Assembly: GCA_963924555.1 (NCBI GenBank)
Contig: OZ004590.1
Span: 2,519,001 to 2,583,000, forward strand
Direction: 5' to 3'
DNA from: Crambe crambe
Taxonomy: Eukaryota; Porifera; Demospongiae; Poecilosclerida; Crambeidae
DNA: 64,000 bases
Notes under the pieces: generated by a model
The model's database searches: none
What the model saw: the letters and a program-made list of their open reading frames with translations, nothing else
Told to the model about the DNA's origin: nothing
Shown: positions 10,373 through 21,200 of the stretch, one piece after another
Numbering within the stretch: the stretch's first letter is position 1
Layout of the letters: each line of letters starts with the position of its first letter
Translations under genes and position numbers: made by a program

Positions 10373-11171
10373 CTTGTACTTGTTCTTTCTTCCTTTCCTT
10401 ATTGTATGGAACATTTTGCTTTTTCTCAAAATGTTTGCTTTCAGACTTCTCAAAATCTTCAGAGACACTGCCATCGTTTCCATTCACTATAGAAGATTTA
10501 CCATCAATATTATAGCTAGTGTTGGCCTAAACATAAAAACAGAGTCTAAACTTGATTAGAGCTATACTAAAGTTATACTATTATAGCTAAAGCTAACTAG
10601 CTAGCCAGCTAGTGAGATTTTTATGCAGACTACTAACTCATTGATCAGATCCAGATATCCAGGTAAAAGAGTGTATAGCTATAGTTGTTCTTGTCTTCCA
10701 CAGAAGATGATCTAGGCTCGGAGTAGGTGATACATTTGCTCTTCTCTATCTGGCAATTGGAGGATCCACATTATTATTGCTCCCCCCTTTTCTGTATGCT
10801 AATAGTAAAGCCAGCTGTGGAATTCTCTCCAATATCCATATCTTCCGTGTCCCTTTTGAAAAGCTTTTGCAGCAGAGACAAAAATTGACTTGACTGTCCA
10901 GCCCTCCCAAAAAGACATTTTTCTACTTTTATAACAATTGTTCTGAACAATTCACCACAAACAAGACTCCTCATGAAAATTTAAAGTGTGTTGCAGCAGC
11001 ACTTCCATTCCAATTTGGTTGCTTTTAGCTACTGCCTCTAGCTATTATTTAGCAGCTGGAATTGTACAGAATAGCTAAGAGAATATTCATAGATGAGTTA
11101 TTGCAGATATTTTTAAAAATAGCTAACCAATGGGGAGAAGGGGGCCAAAAATTCGTTATTGTGGGGATTGA

Positions 11172-14100
11172 CTACAGTGTAAGACTAGGCTGGTGTTTGT
11201 ACAAATTGTCTAAAAGTCCAGCCCCAACATAAGTAGCAAAGCAAGTCACTATGATATCATATTGCAGTTTCATTGCAAGATCACAAGGAGTGAGTCCATT
11301 GCCATTTCTCAATTTAGGATCTGCACCCTGTCCTAGTAGAGTCTCAATGCAGGTCACGTGACTTGGACCTTTCAGAACAGCTTCATGAAGAGCAGTGTTT
11401 CCAGTTCTCTTTGCCTGGCCATTCACCTTGGCTCCATTTTCCACTAGGGTAGGTATGCAGTCAAAGTGACCATTAGATGCAGCCAGAGAGAGCATTGGGA
11501 GACCAGTGTCAGGTGAACAGGCATTCACATCTGCTCCCTATAAATTAAGATACACTTAAACTACATCCCAAGGTGTTCCAGCTGTTGAACTACCAGGACA
11601 AAAGAAAATGTACTGCACAGTGTTTCATCATAATGCACTTTCAATATCTCACTTTTTGAATGAGCTGGTTTACTACTTCCTTCCTCCCTTGACTATTTTG
11701 AGAGAGTACTTTATACAGTTTCTTAGTTTCACCCTGCACAAGGACAATAATAATGTGTACTTATTGTCATCTACATACATACATACACACACAGGTAAAA
11801 GCATTGTATGTCAAGAATTAAATCCTTAGGAACCTACATATACACGCTTTCCCACCTCTTATTTAGCCCAAGTCCATAGAGCCTAATATGCATGTGTTCA
11901 TGTTTTCAATGCATGAGGATGTACACTGTATTAGCTATTAATGAACACTCCTGTGTGATCACTTACAGACAGACCGCTTGCTCTTCTTCTTGTGTTCTGT
12001 GAAGTACTATCAGTTCTTTTGCGGTGCTGTTGTTGTCTAGGTTTTGATAGTGCAGTTGGTGAGGGTGCAGCTGGAGGGACTTTTGTGGGTAATGGTGGAG
12101 AGAATTGGGTCTGAGTGCTAGGGACAGAAATATTGCCACAGGAAGTGCTTCGTGGTAGAGAAGAGTCTTGGCAGTTCTAGAATGCATGGAAAGGATAAAT
12201 AAATTCTTACTGTACGTGTGTAGCTATTCAAAGCTACCTGCTTCGCTGCAAAAGTCAGGTTGATATCAACTTTGTCATCTTCTCCTTTCACATCCGCAAA
12301 CAGTAACTAATGCATCAGATTCATGACATAGATGAAATACTTGAGTTGCTCTCTTGCTCACCTTTCCCAAATGTGGTCTTCCTATGGAAGACTGGAAGCT
12401 GTTGCAGCTTTGGGTATGGGCCCTCAAATGAGTGCATATATGCTCCACTTGCATACGCCACAGACCTAGAACATATTAATAGTATACGTAGATCAATTAG
12501 GGGGAAAGAGAATTGTAAATTATATTATAATATGTACAACAGTATGTATGTATGTAGGAGGCCGGCAGAAGTACCTTTGCCTGGACTGTAGTTGTGCAAC
12601 TTTGGAAGTCTGTCTCTGGCTGATGCATGTATCATCTTCTTCATGAACTCTGACCCTTTCATGTTACCAATGGTACGAGCCGATGGATAGAAGATGCCGT
12701 CAGTTTGAGCTCCTTTGGTCTTCATCTCCGGTCCCTTGTCAGCAATCTCCACTATTGGGACCCACACATTCTTGTCCAACTCCATATTTGCAGGCATCTA
12801 TTAAGAGGGTGTAATTTTCATGGATTTAGTGGGTGCTGTTGGGACATGGTAAGTAGCCTTAATTAATAGAGAAGTGATTTCGTTATAGGGTGATCTGCAT
12901 GGTTAGACAGGTTTCACTGTAGCTACATTCAGCTGGAGTATCCTAGCTACCAAGAAAGTGGAGCTAACATATTAGGGAATGAGATGTCCGACAATATGAT
13001 GTTATCTCTGCATAGTGATATCAATTCCTTTGGACTGTTGTTTAAAGTTTGCAGTTAGATATATACACATGCATATATAACTGACGTGTATGATTTAGTT
13101 GGAAGTATGTTTGAAGAAGGGAGCCAGGTTCCCTCGTGTATATACATGCCAGACTATACCTTCATTGTAGAAGAAAGTTCCACTTCAGGTCTACAGGAAA
13201 TATTATAAGCACTCAGATGATTACACATGATGATGATGATGATGCTAATGGATGATTTTAGATCAAATTTGCTTGACTATTATTTCACTCATGTGTCCTG
13301 ACCTGAGAGGGGCCTTGATGATGCTACCGCAGGCATAGCAGTGCCTGTGGTGCCACTCGTTAGCAGTCAGACAGCTACCACACTGGACTGAGAGCTGAGA
13401 TCCTTCAGGCTAAAAGAATTAAGGGCACATGTCATCAATGACAAAATACCTGTGATATATACATTGGAATCCCTAACTGAAGAATGCCTCCCTCTACAAT
13501 TAAGGACACCTCTTTAATCAGGACATTGATTACTGGTCTTAGAAGTGTCAATATTCAGAGGTTTTACTATTATTGTCACAGAGTGACCTTATTTTCTTTA
13601 GAAAAATTGACTTGCTTACCTTGCCCCCACACCAGTCACAGAACCTGGCATCAGAGACATTGACACGCCCACATACCCCACACATCATGTAGCTGCTGCC
13701 ACTGATTGGTCGCATGTCAACAGGGGTGGGGAGAGGGGGTGGGATGGAAGCAGGACAGGAGGATGCAGCTGGCTCAGGGGGGAGTGGTTTTTCACATGTC
13801 AAGCAATGTAAATTTTCCGGAGGATTCCTTGTCCCACAAATTAGACACACTATCTTTTCCTATACAGTATTTAACAAGATAAAGACTTGGTATCAACACA
13901 GGTTGCTGAGGTATTCTGGACATGATTCTAAATTCAAGGGATCACACAGGTCTCCTGATTAGAGAGTAGCTTCAAAGGTACGTAGCTGCCAATTTCTTTG
14001 ATGGTATTGAGCAAGGTTATCAGGCCATTAATGAGATCTGTCTACATAGAGTTTGGCAAGTCTCACCCTAAGCATGTGCTCGTTCTTGGCTTGAGCATGT

Positions 14101-15674
14101 ATGAGTGGGATGGGACTTGGGTGGAGAACAGTGTGCTCACAGACGAGGCAGGTGGTAGACTCCAGTGGGAGATGGGCACGGCAGTTGGAACAGACGGCCA
14201 CTTGGAGGGGAGGTTTAGGGTCAGAGTTGGGCAAGGAGGGCAGCTGTGAGCCACAGTGGGTACAGAAGTGGTGAGAGGGGTCTTTGGGACATGGAGCATT
14301 GCAATAGAGACAGCTATATAAAAGGGATAGTTATGATAATAATGGGATGGAAAGGAGACTAGACAAAGAGAGGAGTTATTTCTGACCTGCTAAATAATGA
14401 AATTCTAGCTCTGTAGAAATAGCTATCCCCTTTTCATGAAGGGCTTTGCATTTTATAATGTTAGATTCACTAGTCATGACATCATTAATAACTCACACAG
14501 GTTTTGGGATCTCAGCGGTGGCTGGACGTGACCCAGTGTTGGCACCTGCCAACAGAGCAGTACTCTGTCCCATTGACTTGACACTGCTCTTTCCTACAGA
14601 CCTCACACTACTCTTTCCCGTGGACTTTATGCTAGTTTTCCCCACAGAGTGCCCACTGGCCTGTCCCAGAGATCGGGAGCTACCAGTAAATGGAGCTTTT
14701 CGAGATCGCTGGAGACTTGTTGGAGATATCTCCGATGGAGGGAGATCTGAATTAACCACACCCCCACTTGTCATGCTTGATCTGGAGTTTGCACTCAGAT
14801 GCTGTCGAAGTTGGGTTGAGATGGAGGGAGGTTGAGAGGGACTTTCATACTCCAAAGATGCTCCCTATAAGAAAAGTCAGAATATCAGAATAACTACAGT
14901 ATGTTGGAAAGATTAGACCAGGTTCGTATGTTAGAGATTGAGTGTTATTCTCTCCTGTATAATTACACTAGCACTGTGGTCCATAGGAATGAATGTACGA
15001 ATCTCATGATGTGTAGTGAGAGATCTGGATAATGGGGCGGACCATTAGCTATTCTTGGAATTTAAAAACTTATGCCAATTAGTCACCATTTCATCTTCTG
15101 AGTTTTCTCCTGTGTGGTGTGTGGCTTGGAGGACTGTAAATATTCTGGTTACCACGGAGCTTTCTTTAGATTTGTCCAGAGAGCATGCCATGGCTTTGAT
15201 AGTCACCTGCAGCCATGAAAAACACTTCCATCATGATAGCAGTTTCTGGAAGTACCAGTTTGTCAAAAAACTAGTAATGAATATTTGAATATGCATGCTG
15301 GATGTAGCTAGCTATACAATATCTCCGAACTACCAGTTATTTTGCCACTGATCTTACCTTGCCAGGGGAGAGTGTGAATGGCTGACGATACTCATAGGTG
15401 TGTGACACTGCAAATTTCAGTTCATAGTTTGGTCTTGTCCCATTGAGAGTGTAGAATATAAGAGTACTGCCAGCTTTACCTGAATAAGTCCATATCCATA
15501 ATGAAAAGAATGTGTAGTGTAGACATGAATGAGCCATACTATCATACTGTAGTGTAGACATGAATGATTACCTGAAACAAGCTCTATTCTAGTGGAGGAG
15601 TCGATGACATGCTTGAGTCCTTGTGGTGCTTTTAGTGGAATAATTGCAGGCACAGGTATGGAGCCTGCAGTCAT
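11172..15674 (-). CDS. DZANK1: DZANK1, double zinc ribbon and ankyrin repeat protein
   Basis: Thirteen exons join in consistent phase to 2310 nt, a predicted 769 aa (human about 750): 15572..15674, 15358..15479, 15087..15206, 14497..14864, 14067..14313, 13620..13859, 13303..13409, 13160..13190, 12575..12797, 12362..12465, 12238..12306, 11967..12176 and 11172..11537. It starts MTAGSIPVPAIIPLKAP, the family's opening. Residues about 20-110 are the N-terminal sandwich (YTLNGTRPNY, VTIKAMACS). Residues 116-237 are a Ser-rich linker with SVGKSS-type repeats. Residues 238-436 hold zinc ribbons with paired CxxC motifs (CLYC/CTHC, CSNC/CLVC, CLIC/CLTC, CGVC/CDWC, CGSC/CYAC). WRMQVEHICTHLRAHTQ (about 523) is a conserved helix. 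Ankyrin repeats with TALHEAV and LTPCDLAMK fill 649-769. The family is linked to ciliary/basal-body transport with dynein. It is head to head with ZW10. An extra exon before the ankyrin block may be missing. Confidence 0.92.
13160..13190 (-). other. DZANK1: 31-nt microexon of DZANK1
   Basis: The flanking exons (13303..13409, ending phase 2, and 12575..12797, starting phase 0) cannot join directly without losing frame. This segment is preceded by tttcctgtag and followed by gtatag. It supplies exactly the missing phase and encodes RPEVELSSTMK. It is supported by splice signals and phase only. Confidence 0.7.
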
Positions 15675-15920
15675 CCTCAATTTCTTAAACTGCTATCTAC
15701 CTTGCTCGATCAATAGAAACTTTAGCTCAATCTGGCTAGCATAGAGCAGCCCCAGATCTACAATTCCCAATCTGTGTGGTGTGCCTGCAGCCAGTCGATG
15801 ATCAGTCTCACTCTTTGTTTACTTTCTTCCAAAGCCCAAGTAACTCGCGCAGGCGCGTGTATTTTTTTGGCGCCAAAATTATAGCATTGTCAGCAAATTT
15901 TGGTGCTACTGTATGTACTG
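15675..15920. promoter_or_regulatory. Bidirectional promoter region of DZANK1 and ZW10
   Basis: This 246-bp gap lies between the two start codons. A perfect 14-bp palindrome TTTTGGCGCCAAAA at 15865-15878 matches the textbook E2F site and lies 42 bp upstream of the ZW10 ATG. It is next to a CpG-bearing patch (ctcgcgcaggcgcg). E2F control suits a mitotic checkpoint gene. Binding itself is inferred. Confidence 0.6.
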
Positions 15921-18197
15921 ATGGCGTTGAAGACAGGTTCTCTCGTGTCGAGTATCATCCAGAAAGCCAGCACCTGTGACCAGAAGGTGATAGAAGACAC
16001 TCTAGAGAAACTGGGGAAGAAGTCATCTCTTCTGAAGGGTGAAATCTATGATCTGGTGAAACAGAATTACGTAAACTTTGACGCCTATGTGAACACTACC
16101 GTGGCACTAGAACAAAGAGTTCAGGAGGTGAGAGCTGAGTACCAAAAGATAGCCACTCGTATAGAGCAGGACCTAAATACGAGAATTGCTCAGTCTTGTG
16201 ATAAGAGGGAAGAGGTACAATCCAAATTGGAAGAAACAGAGACCCGTATTGCCTTAATTCAATGTCTTGTGGATGTCTATCATGGAATCGAGAAGAGTAG
16301 AGCTGAGCTGCAGACAGGCAAGTATGCTTCAGCTGCAGGGCGCCTCTGCAATGCTGCTGAGTCATTATCAAACATTGCCAAAGATGGGTGTGATGCTCAA
16401 GTTTTCAGAGCTCTCAAATCTGAACTTGTGATTGTGATTTCTGATCTTACGTTTCAACTTCAAGAAGAATGGCAGAAATTTATTAGTTGGAGTCCAAAGG
16501 TCATTCCAGGAGAGCCCAACTTGGAACTCTTGTCTCATATTGAACTTCATGTTCCTGTTCGCTCGACTGCACAAGAAAATGGAATGAAAGAAGTCATTAA
16601 AGCCATGAAGCTTCTTTCTTCCACTGGAGTATGGGAACAGAAGATAAAGAATTTTTCCCAAAGGCTTTTGAAACTTATAGTGAGGCCACTGATTATTCAC
16701 AGTACACTGAGAGTTAGCCAGTGCAGTTCAGCAGGTGAAGTTGTACTGAGCATGTCCAAAGCAACTGACTCAGAGGATACCTCTATTGCCGAACTTTACG
16801 ACACTCTGTTAAATGTTTTAAACGTGGCAAGTTTTGTGGTTGTGAATGAATATAGGGAAGAATGGATGCAGAAAGTAGGGCAGAGTTTGTGTCCTGAAGT
16901 AGAAGAACTGGTTATTGCTCATCGACTGTCTACTTCCATCCCAAGAAGCTCATTGGAACTGGATGAATACAACCATGTTAAAGCACAGACAAGGAAATTT
17001 GAGGAAGAGATCATCAAGATGGGTTTTGCAGAGCAAGGGAAAATGTGCAAAATGAGTGAGTATGCAGATAACGTCAACATGCACTTTGTGGCACAGAAGA
17101 GTCAAGATATCCTCGTGCATGCGCGATCCATTCTCACCAAACCCATCCACGATACCATCACCTTGGCTAAGGTGGATCCCTTTTCCAAACTGGCACAAAT
17201 TCTTCCGAATCCAGCTATTTCTCAGACCGATGACTTCTCTGATGATTCACTTGGAATCGATATCAAATCTCTAAGCTTTGCTTTTCCTAAATGCTCCATT
17301 AGTAGTTCCGTACAAGAATTTGTCAACTACTTGTATGAGATTCTTGGAGAGTGTTCCCAATCGGACAACCCTTCTGCTTCTGTTCAGCTCTTCCACTCTG
17401 CACGAAACATGGTGGACCTATTTTGTGCAGTACTTCCGTCGTATCACAGTGGTGAAATTTCAGAGATTCCAAGAGTGGCAGCAGTCCAGCACAACAACTG
17501 CATGTATCTGGCCCATCACTTGATAACCCTGGGAAACCAGTTTCACTCCAAACTGTCCCCCCTTCTGAATTCCCAAACTACCACCTTCATTGACCAAGTT
17601 CCTTTTGTTCGCCTGTTGGGTGAAGAGTGCTTCTTATCAGAGATGAAAAAACAGTCTGCTTGTCTCTTGGATTTCTTAAAATCCTTTGGAACATTCAGTG
17701 GAGTTTCTAACGATTCTCAAAGGGAGAGTGTGCGTCACTCCATGCAAGGAGCTCTTTTCCACATTAGCAAGTTAAGTAAAGTCTATTTGGAAGTACTACC
17801 TGCTGAAATTCATCACAAGGCCATAGGGGGTCTGCTCAATGCTTTCGTATCTGAGATCATCCGTATGGTTTTTGCCATGGAAGATATTGCTGCTACTGAT
17901 GCTACTGAACTTCATTCCCTATTGAATACTGTTATTGAAAAAGGTCCTGCAATGCTCTTATTGACCGTTGAAGAAGCAACAAAAGACTCACTGACGGGTT
18001 ACTGCAAGAACTGGAGGAAGCTTGGGGAACTGGCTATGATATTGAATGCTTCGTTGATGGAGATTGTTGGATTTTGGGACTCTGGAAAGGGATACTTAGC
18101 TAAAGAGTTCTCTGTGAGTGAAGTCAGAGGTCTCATTAAAGCTCTCTTCAAAAACACTGAACACAGGGCTTCTGCATTGAGTAAAATAACCTTGTAA
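15921..18197 (+). CDS. ZW10: ZW10, kinetochore / ER-Golgi tethering protein
   Basis: This is one uninterrupted 758-codon frame (human 779 aa). ZW10 is part of the Rod-Zwilch-ZW10 complex, which recruits dynein and Mad1/2 to unattached kinetochores. It also belongs to the NRZ tether for Golgi-to-ER vesicles. The ATG at 15921 (MALKTGSLVSS) was chosen because the frame upstream has no earlier ATG. The N-terminal 150 residues are a coiled-coil Zw10 region (YQKIATRIEQDL). Residues about 175-190 have EEWQKFISW. Around residues 490-545 is the most conserved stretch, VQLFHSARNMVDLF, then HNNCMYLAHHLITLG. The C terminus ends VRGLIKALFKNTEHRASAL, as in the family. The lack of introns is unusual beside the many-exon genes on both sides. 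No decay is visible. Confidence 0.96.
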   Translation: MALKTGSLVSSIIQKASTCDQKVIEDTLEKLGKKSSLLKGEIYDLVKQNYVNFDAYVNTTVALEQRVQEVRAEYQKIATRIEQDLNTRIAQSCDKREEVQSKLEETETRIALIQCLVDVYHGIEKSRAELQTGKYASAAGRLCNAAESLSNIAKDGCDAQVFRALKSELVIVISDLTFQLQEEWQKFISWSPKVIPGEPNLELLSHIELHVPVRSTAQENGMKEVIKAMKLLSSTGVWEQKIKNFSQRLLKLIVRPLIIHSTLRVSQCSSAGEVVLSMSKATDSEDTSIAELYDTLLNVLNVASFVVVNEYREEWMQKVGQSLCPEVEELVIAHRLSTSIPRSSLELDEYNHVKAQTRKFEEEIIKMGFAEQGKMCKMSEYADNVNMHFVAQKSQDILVHARSILTKPIHDTITLAKVDPFSKLAQILPNPAISQTDDFSDDSLGIDIKSLSFAFPKCSISSSVQEFVNYLYEILGECSQSDNPSASVQLFHSARNMVDLFCAVLPSYHSGEISEIPRVAAVQHNNCMYLAHHLITLGNQFHSKLSPLLNSQTTTFIDQVPFVRLLGEECFLSEMKKQSACLLDFLKSFGTFSGVSNDSQRESVRHSMQGALFHISKLSKVYLEVLPAEIHHKAIGGLLNAFVSEIIRMVFAMEDIAATDATELHSLLNTVIEKGPAMLLLTVEEATKDSLTGYCKNWRKLGELAMILNASLMEIVGFWDSGKGYLAKEFSVSEVRGLIKALFKNTEHRASALSKITL

Positions 18198-18295
18198 TTA
18201 TTATTAAATTTTATTCACACGAAATAATCCATGCGCACTCTAAATAATGCCTATTAAGTTCCAAATAGTGCCTATTGTAATCAGTTAGGAGTAGA

Positions 18296-21200
18296 ATGAT
18301 GGCTTCTTTTGTAGATAGTATAGTTGCAGAAGTACGGAAAGTACCTCCAGATGGTGATTACAAAGAACTAGCGGTTAAACTGAAGCAGTATGAGGAGCAG
18401 CTGTCGAAGGTGGACCTTGCAGTCCTGGATACCATGATAGAGTGTCTGGACCCAAGTACTCATAGCCTGGGGGTCCTAGCAGCTCTGTAAGTTCTGAGAT
18501 CTTGAGCTGGAGTAAGGGTGATTTTAGTTTGTTTTCAGATTAGGTAAAGTTAATCATGAACAGCAAGCTGACTGGAGCTTATTGATTCAACAGATGAAAA
18601 TCTTCACCGGTAATTTCGACATTTTGCAGATCAGAGACAGTCCATTGGCATGTGAGTATACATCACAGCGCTTTCTTTCGTTGATTGTGTCTCTCTTTCT
18701 AGTTTGCAATTTGTACCATCAGTTCACTCGATTGCTATGTGTACGGAGAAATGCAATTGAAGGTATTCCAGTGGTACGGAATGCTATTGAGCGCTTTAGA
18801 GTTTCTCCTACTCACTTAACAGCCATTCATTCTGATTTGATACAGGTAAAATATTAGTGCCATGGATGACATTTGTAATAAGGTTGTGGATGACGTCTTG
18901 GCCATATTATGGTTATTCTTCATGTTCCCCCTTTTGACGTAGTAATTTGTGATCAGCAGATCAGTATATATAATATCTTGTTATAGAGAGGTGACTGATC
19001 TATAGAATGTTTATTAGGTCTCATAATGCATGAAATGGTGTGCATTCTATTTATCTCTGCAGCTTTGCTTAATGGCAAAGAATGTGAAGCCTGCTCTTCC
19101 ATTTCTCAAACAGGAGTTCGATAGCCTCCAAGACGAGGTAACCCCTCCTCCAATAGTAATACTGGTTTCTCTAACATATTATGTGTAATCCTTTTACTTT
19201 GTAGTGATATGAATGTTGTTCTATTACTTTCTACTGCAGAATGATCAACTGGACCCGAGGTATATCCTCCTATACTACTATTATGGAGGGATGGCCTTCA
19301 CTTGTCTCCATGACTACCTTCAAGCATTACTCTTCTTCACAGTGGTAAGTGAAGCAATCTACAACTCTTTCAAGGAAGTAACATTTACCAACTGCAGTGT
19401 GTGACCACACCCACTATGGTTGTTAGTGCCATCATGGTAGCAGCATACAAGAAATTTGTTTTAGTGTCGCTTTTAAAGTTCGGAAAGGTTAGTTGTATTA
19501 TCTATGTACATAATATACATTGAAAAAAATTATAATAGGAGATCTCCCTTCCTCGCTATGCAATCCATATAGTAGAACGGGCATTGAAGGTAAGTTCTCT
19601 TTTGATAAAAGCTCTATATACAGTGGAACCTCTCTTGGTGAAGTCTCTAAAATTCAGGACGCAATACAAAAAACCTCCCTATTACTTTAGAATACAAATT
19701 TGAACCTCTTATGAAGAATGGAAACCTGTCTAAAGATAGCTGGTCCTGAAATGTCCACTATTATAGAGGTCTCACTGTTACAGTAGTAGGAAATCTTTGG
19801 GGTAATTTCTCTTTTTTTTTGAAGTATGTGGTTAAATTTATTATTGAGAACATGATGCTAGATGATGCTTCATACAGGATTTTTTTTTTTTTTTTTTTTT
19901 GGGGGGGGGGGGGGGGAAGTGGATCTGTGATGATCACATGGCTGTTAGGCCATGGTGAGGGGGCCCTCCCATGCAAAGTGTGAAAGAAAATTTTATTGTT
20001 TTTGGAGAACTCGTTGGCTAATCCTCCATAGAATTGTACTTTGGTTGTTTTTTATTTTATTATTTTTTTTGTTATTTTTTTAAAAATATTTATTTTATTT
20101 TGGCTTTCTTGCTTGCATTATTTTGTATGTATGACTATTATGTTTTCTTTTTTTTTTTTGGGGGGGGGGGGGGGGGGAAGGGGGGGAGGATCCCAAGATG
20201 GTTTAGAGAGATGTTGTATAGTGGGAAATTTCTGATTTTGAATACACAAACTTTTTACCAACCAAAAAATTTCCCACTAATAGCCTCTGTGTGGACCCTA
20301 CATTCAGCTCTCTCGGGCCTATTCCAGTGGAAAAAATGGAGCGGTCCAAGCTGTAGTTACTAAATTTCAGGAGATCTTTGATAATGTAAGTTGTGGATGA
20401 TTTCAAAATAGCATGCTTCTGTGTATATATAGGGCTGGTGTTATAGAGCTTAGCCATGTCTAGTACATAACGATTCACTGTAATTGATGTATTTTGTGTC
20501 CCCCTCAGGATGGCAATGCTGGCTTAATCAAGAGACTAGTGGCGAGAGTTACCAAGCATAATGTACAAACACTAACACATGTGAGTTACGAACTAACACA
20601 TGTGAGTTACATGTACTATCACTAACACATGTGGGTTACCTACTAACACATGTGAGTTACATGTACTAACACTAACACATGTGAGTTACCAAGCACAATA
20701 TACAAACACTAACACATGTGAATTGTGTGCTGTGTGTGTATGTAAGGAGGCATAGGGTATTTTAAACAGTGTGTGTATTTGTGCCAATTTTTGCCTCAGC
20801 ACCAAGGCACAGTGCCCAAAGTGACAGATTGTTGGTATGTACGTATGTCCTTAGTAGCACGTGCGTGATAATTATTGTGGTCATGCGCATAATAAGCTTA
20901 AGAATTGACCTTTAGCAAGATCGAACTATACACTTTCTAGTTTCTGTATGATGGATTGTAGTAGATCTACACTTGGAAACTAAGTTTCTGTATGATGGAT
21001 TGGAAACGAATGATCATGAGTGAGAAGATGTTAAGAAAGTTATGAACAACAAGAACAAAGACTGCTAACTAGATGAACAAATAATCATTTGAGAAGGTAA
21101 TGAGAGAGCTATGGGCAGTGATAGCAGAGATTAGAACATTGGTGAGTTAACAGCTGTCTGAGAAGGCAGCAAGAGAGCCATGAACAGCATGAACAAAGAT

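Larger units (their letters stand above)
7083..11171. other. Gene-poor region: fold-back repeats and coiled-coil relics
   Basis: No intact gene was recognised between NDUFAF1 and DZANK1. Bases 7100-7270 and 8640-8770 share attattccca / aaaatgct-type words in the same dispersed repeat. The nested element at 7376-8650 and the coiled-coil relics at 9500-10370 are listed separately. Nothing interpretable was seen in 8800-9500 or 10560-11170. Confidence 0.6.

Noticed and set aside
14446-14835. 129-codon plus-strand frame
   Set aside because: It is antisense to DZANK1 exon 4, whose low-complexity Ser/Lys repeats leave the other strand open.
16096-16700. Minus-strand frames inside ZW10
   Set aside because: Shadows of the long ZW10 frame; no family resemblance.
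20034-20363. Plus-strand frame with a glycine run
   Set aside because: It spans the T/G tract of a COPS3 intron and overlaps the out-of-frame reading of exon 8.
20573-20725. Regular repeats resembling a CRISPR array
   Set aside because: Units vary in spacing, the spacers are themselves repeats, and the locus is inside a eukaryotic gene; it is a minisatellite.
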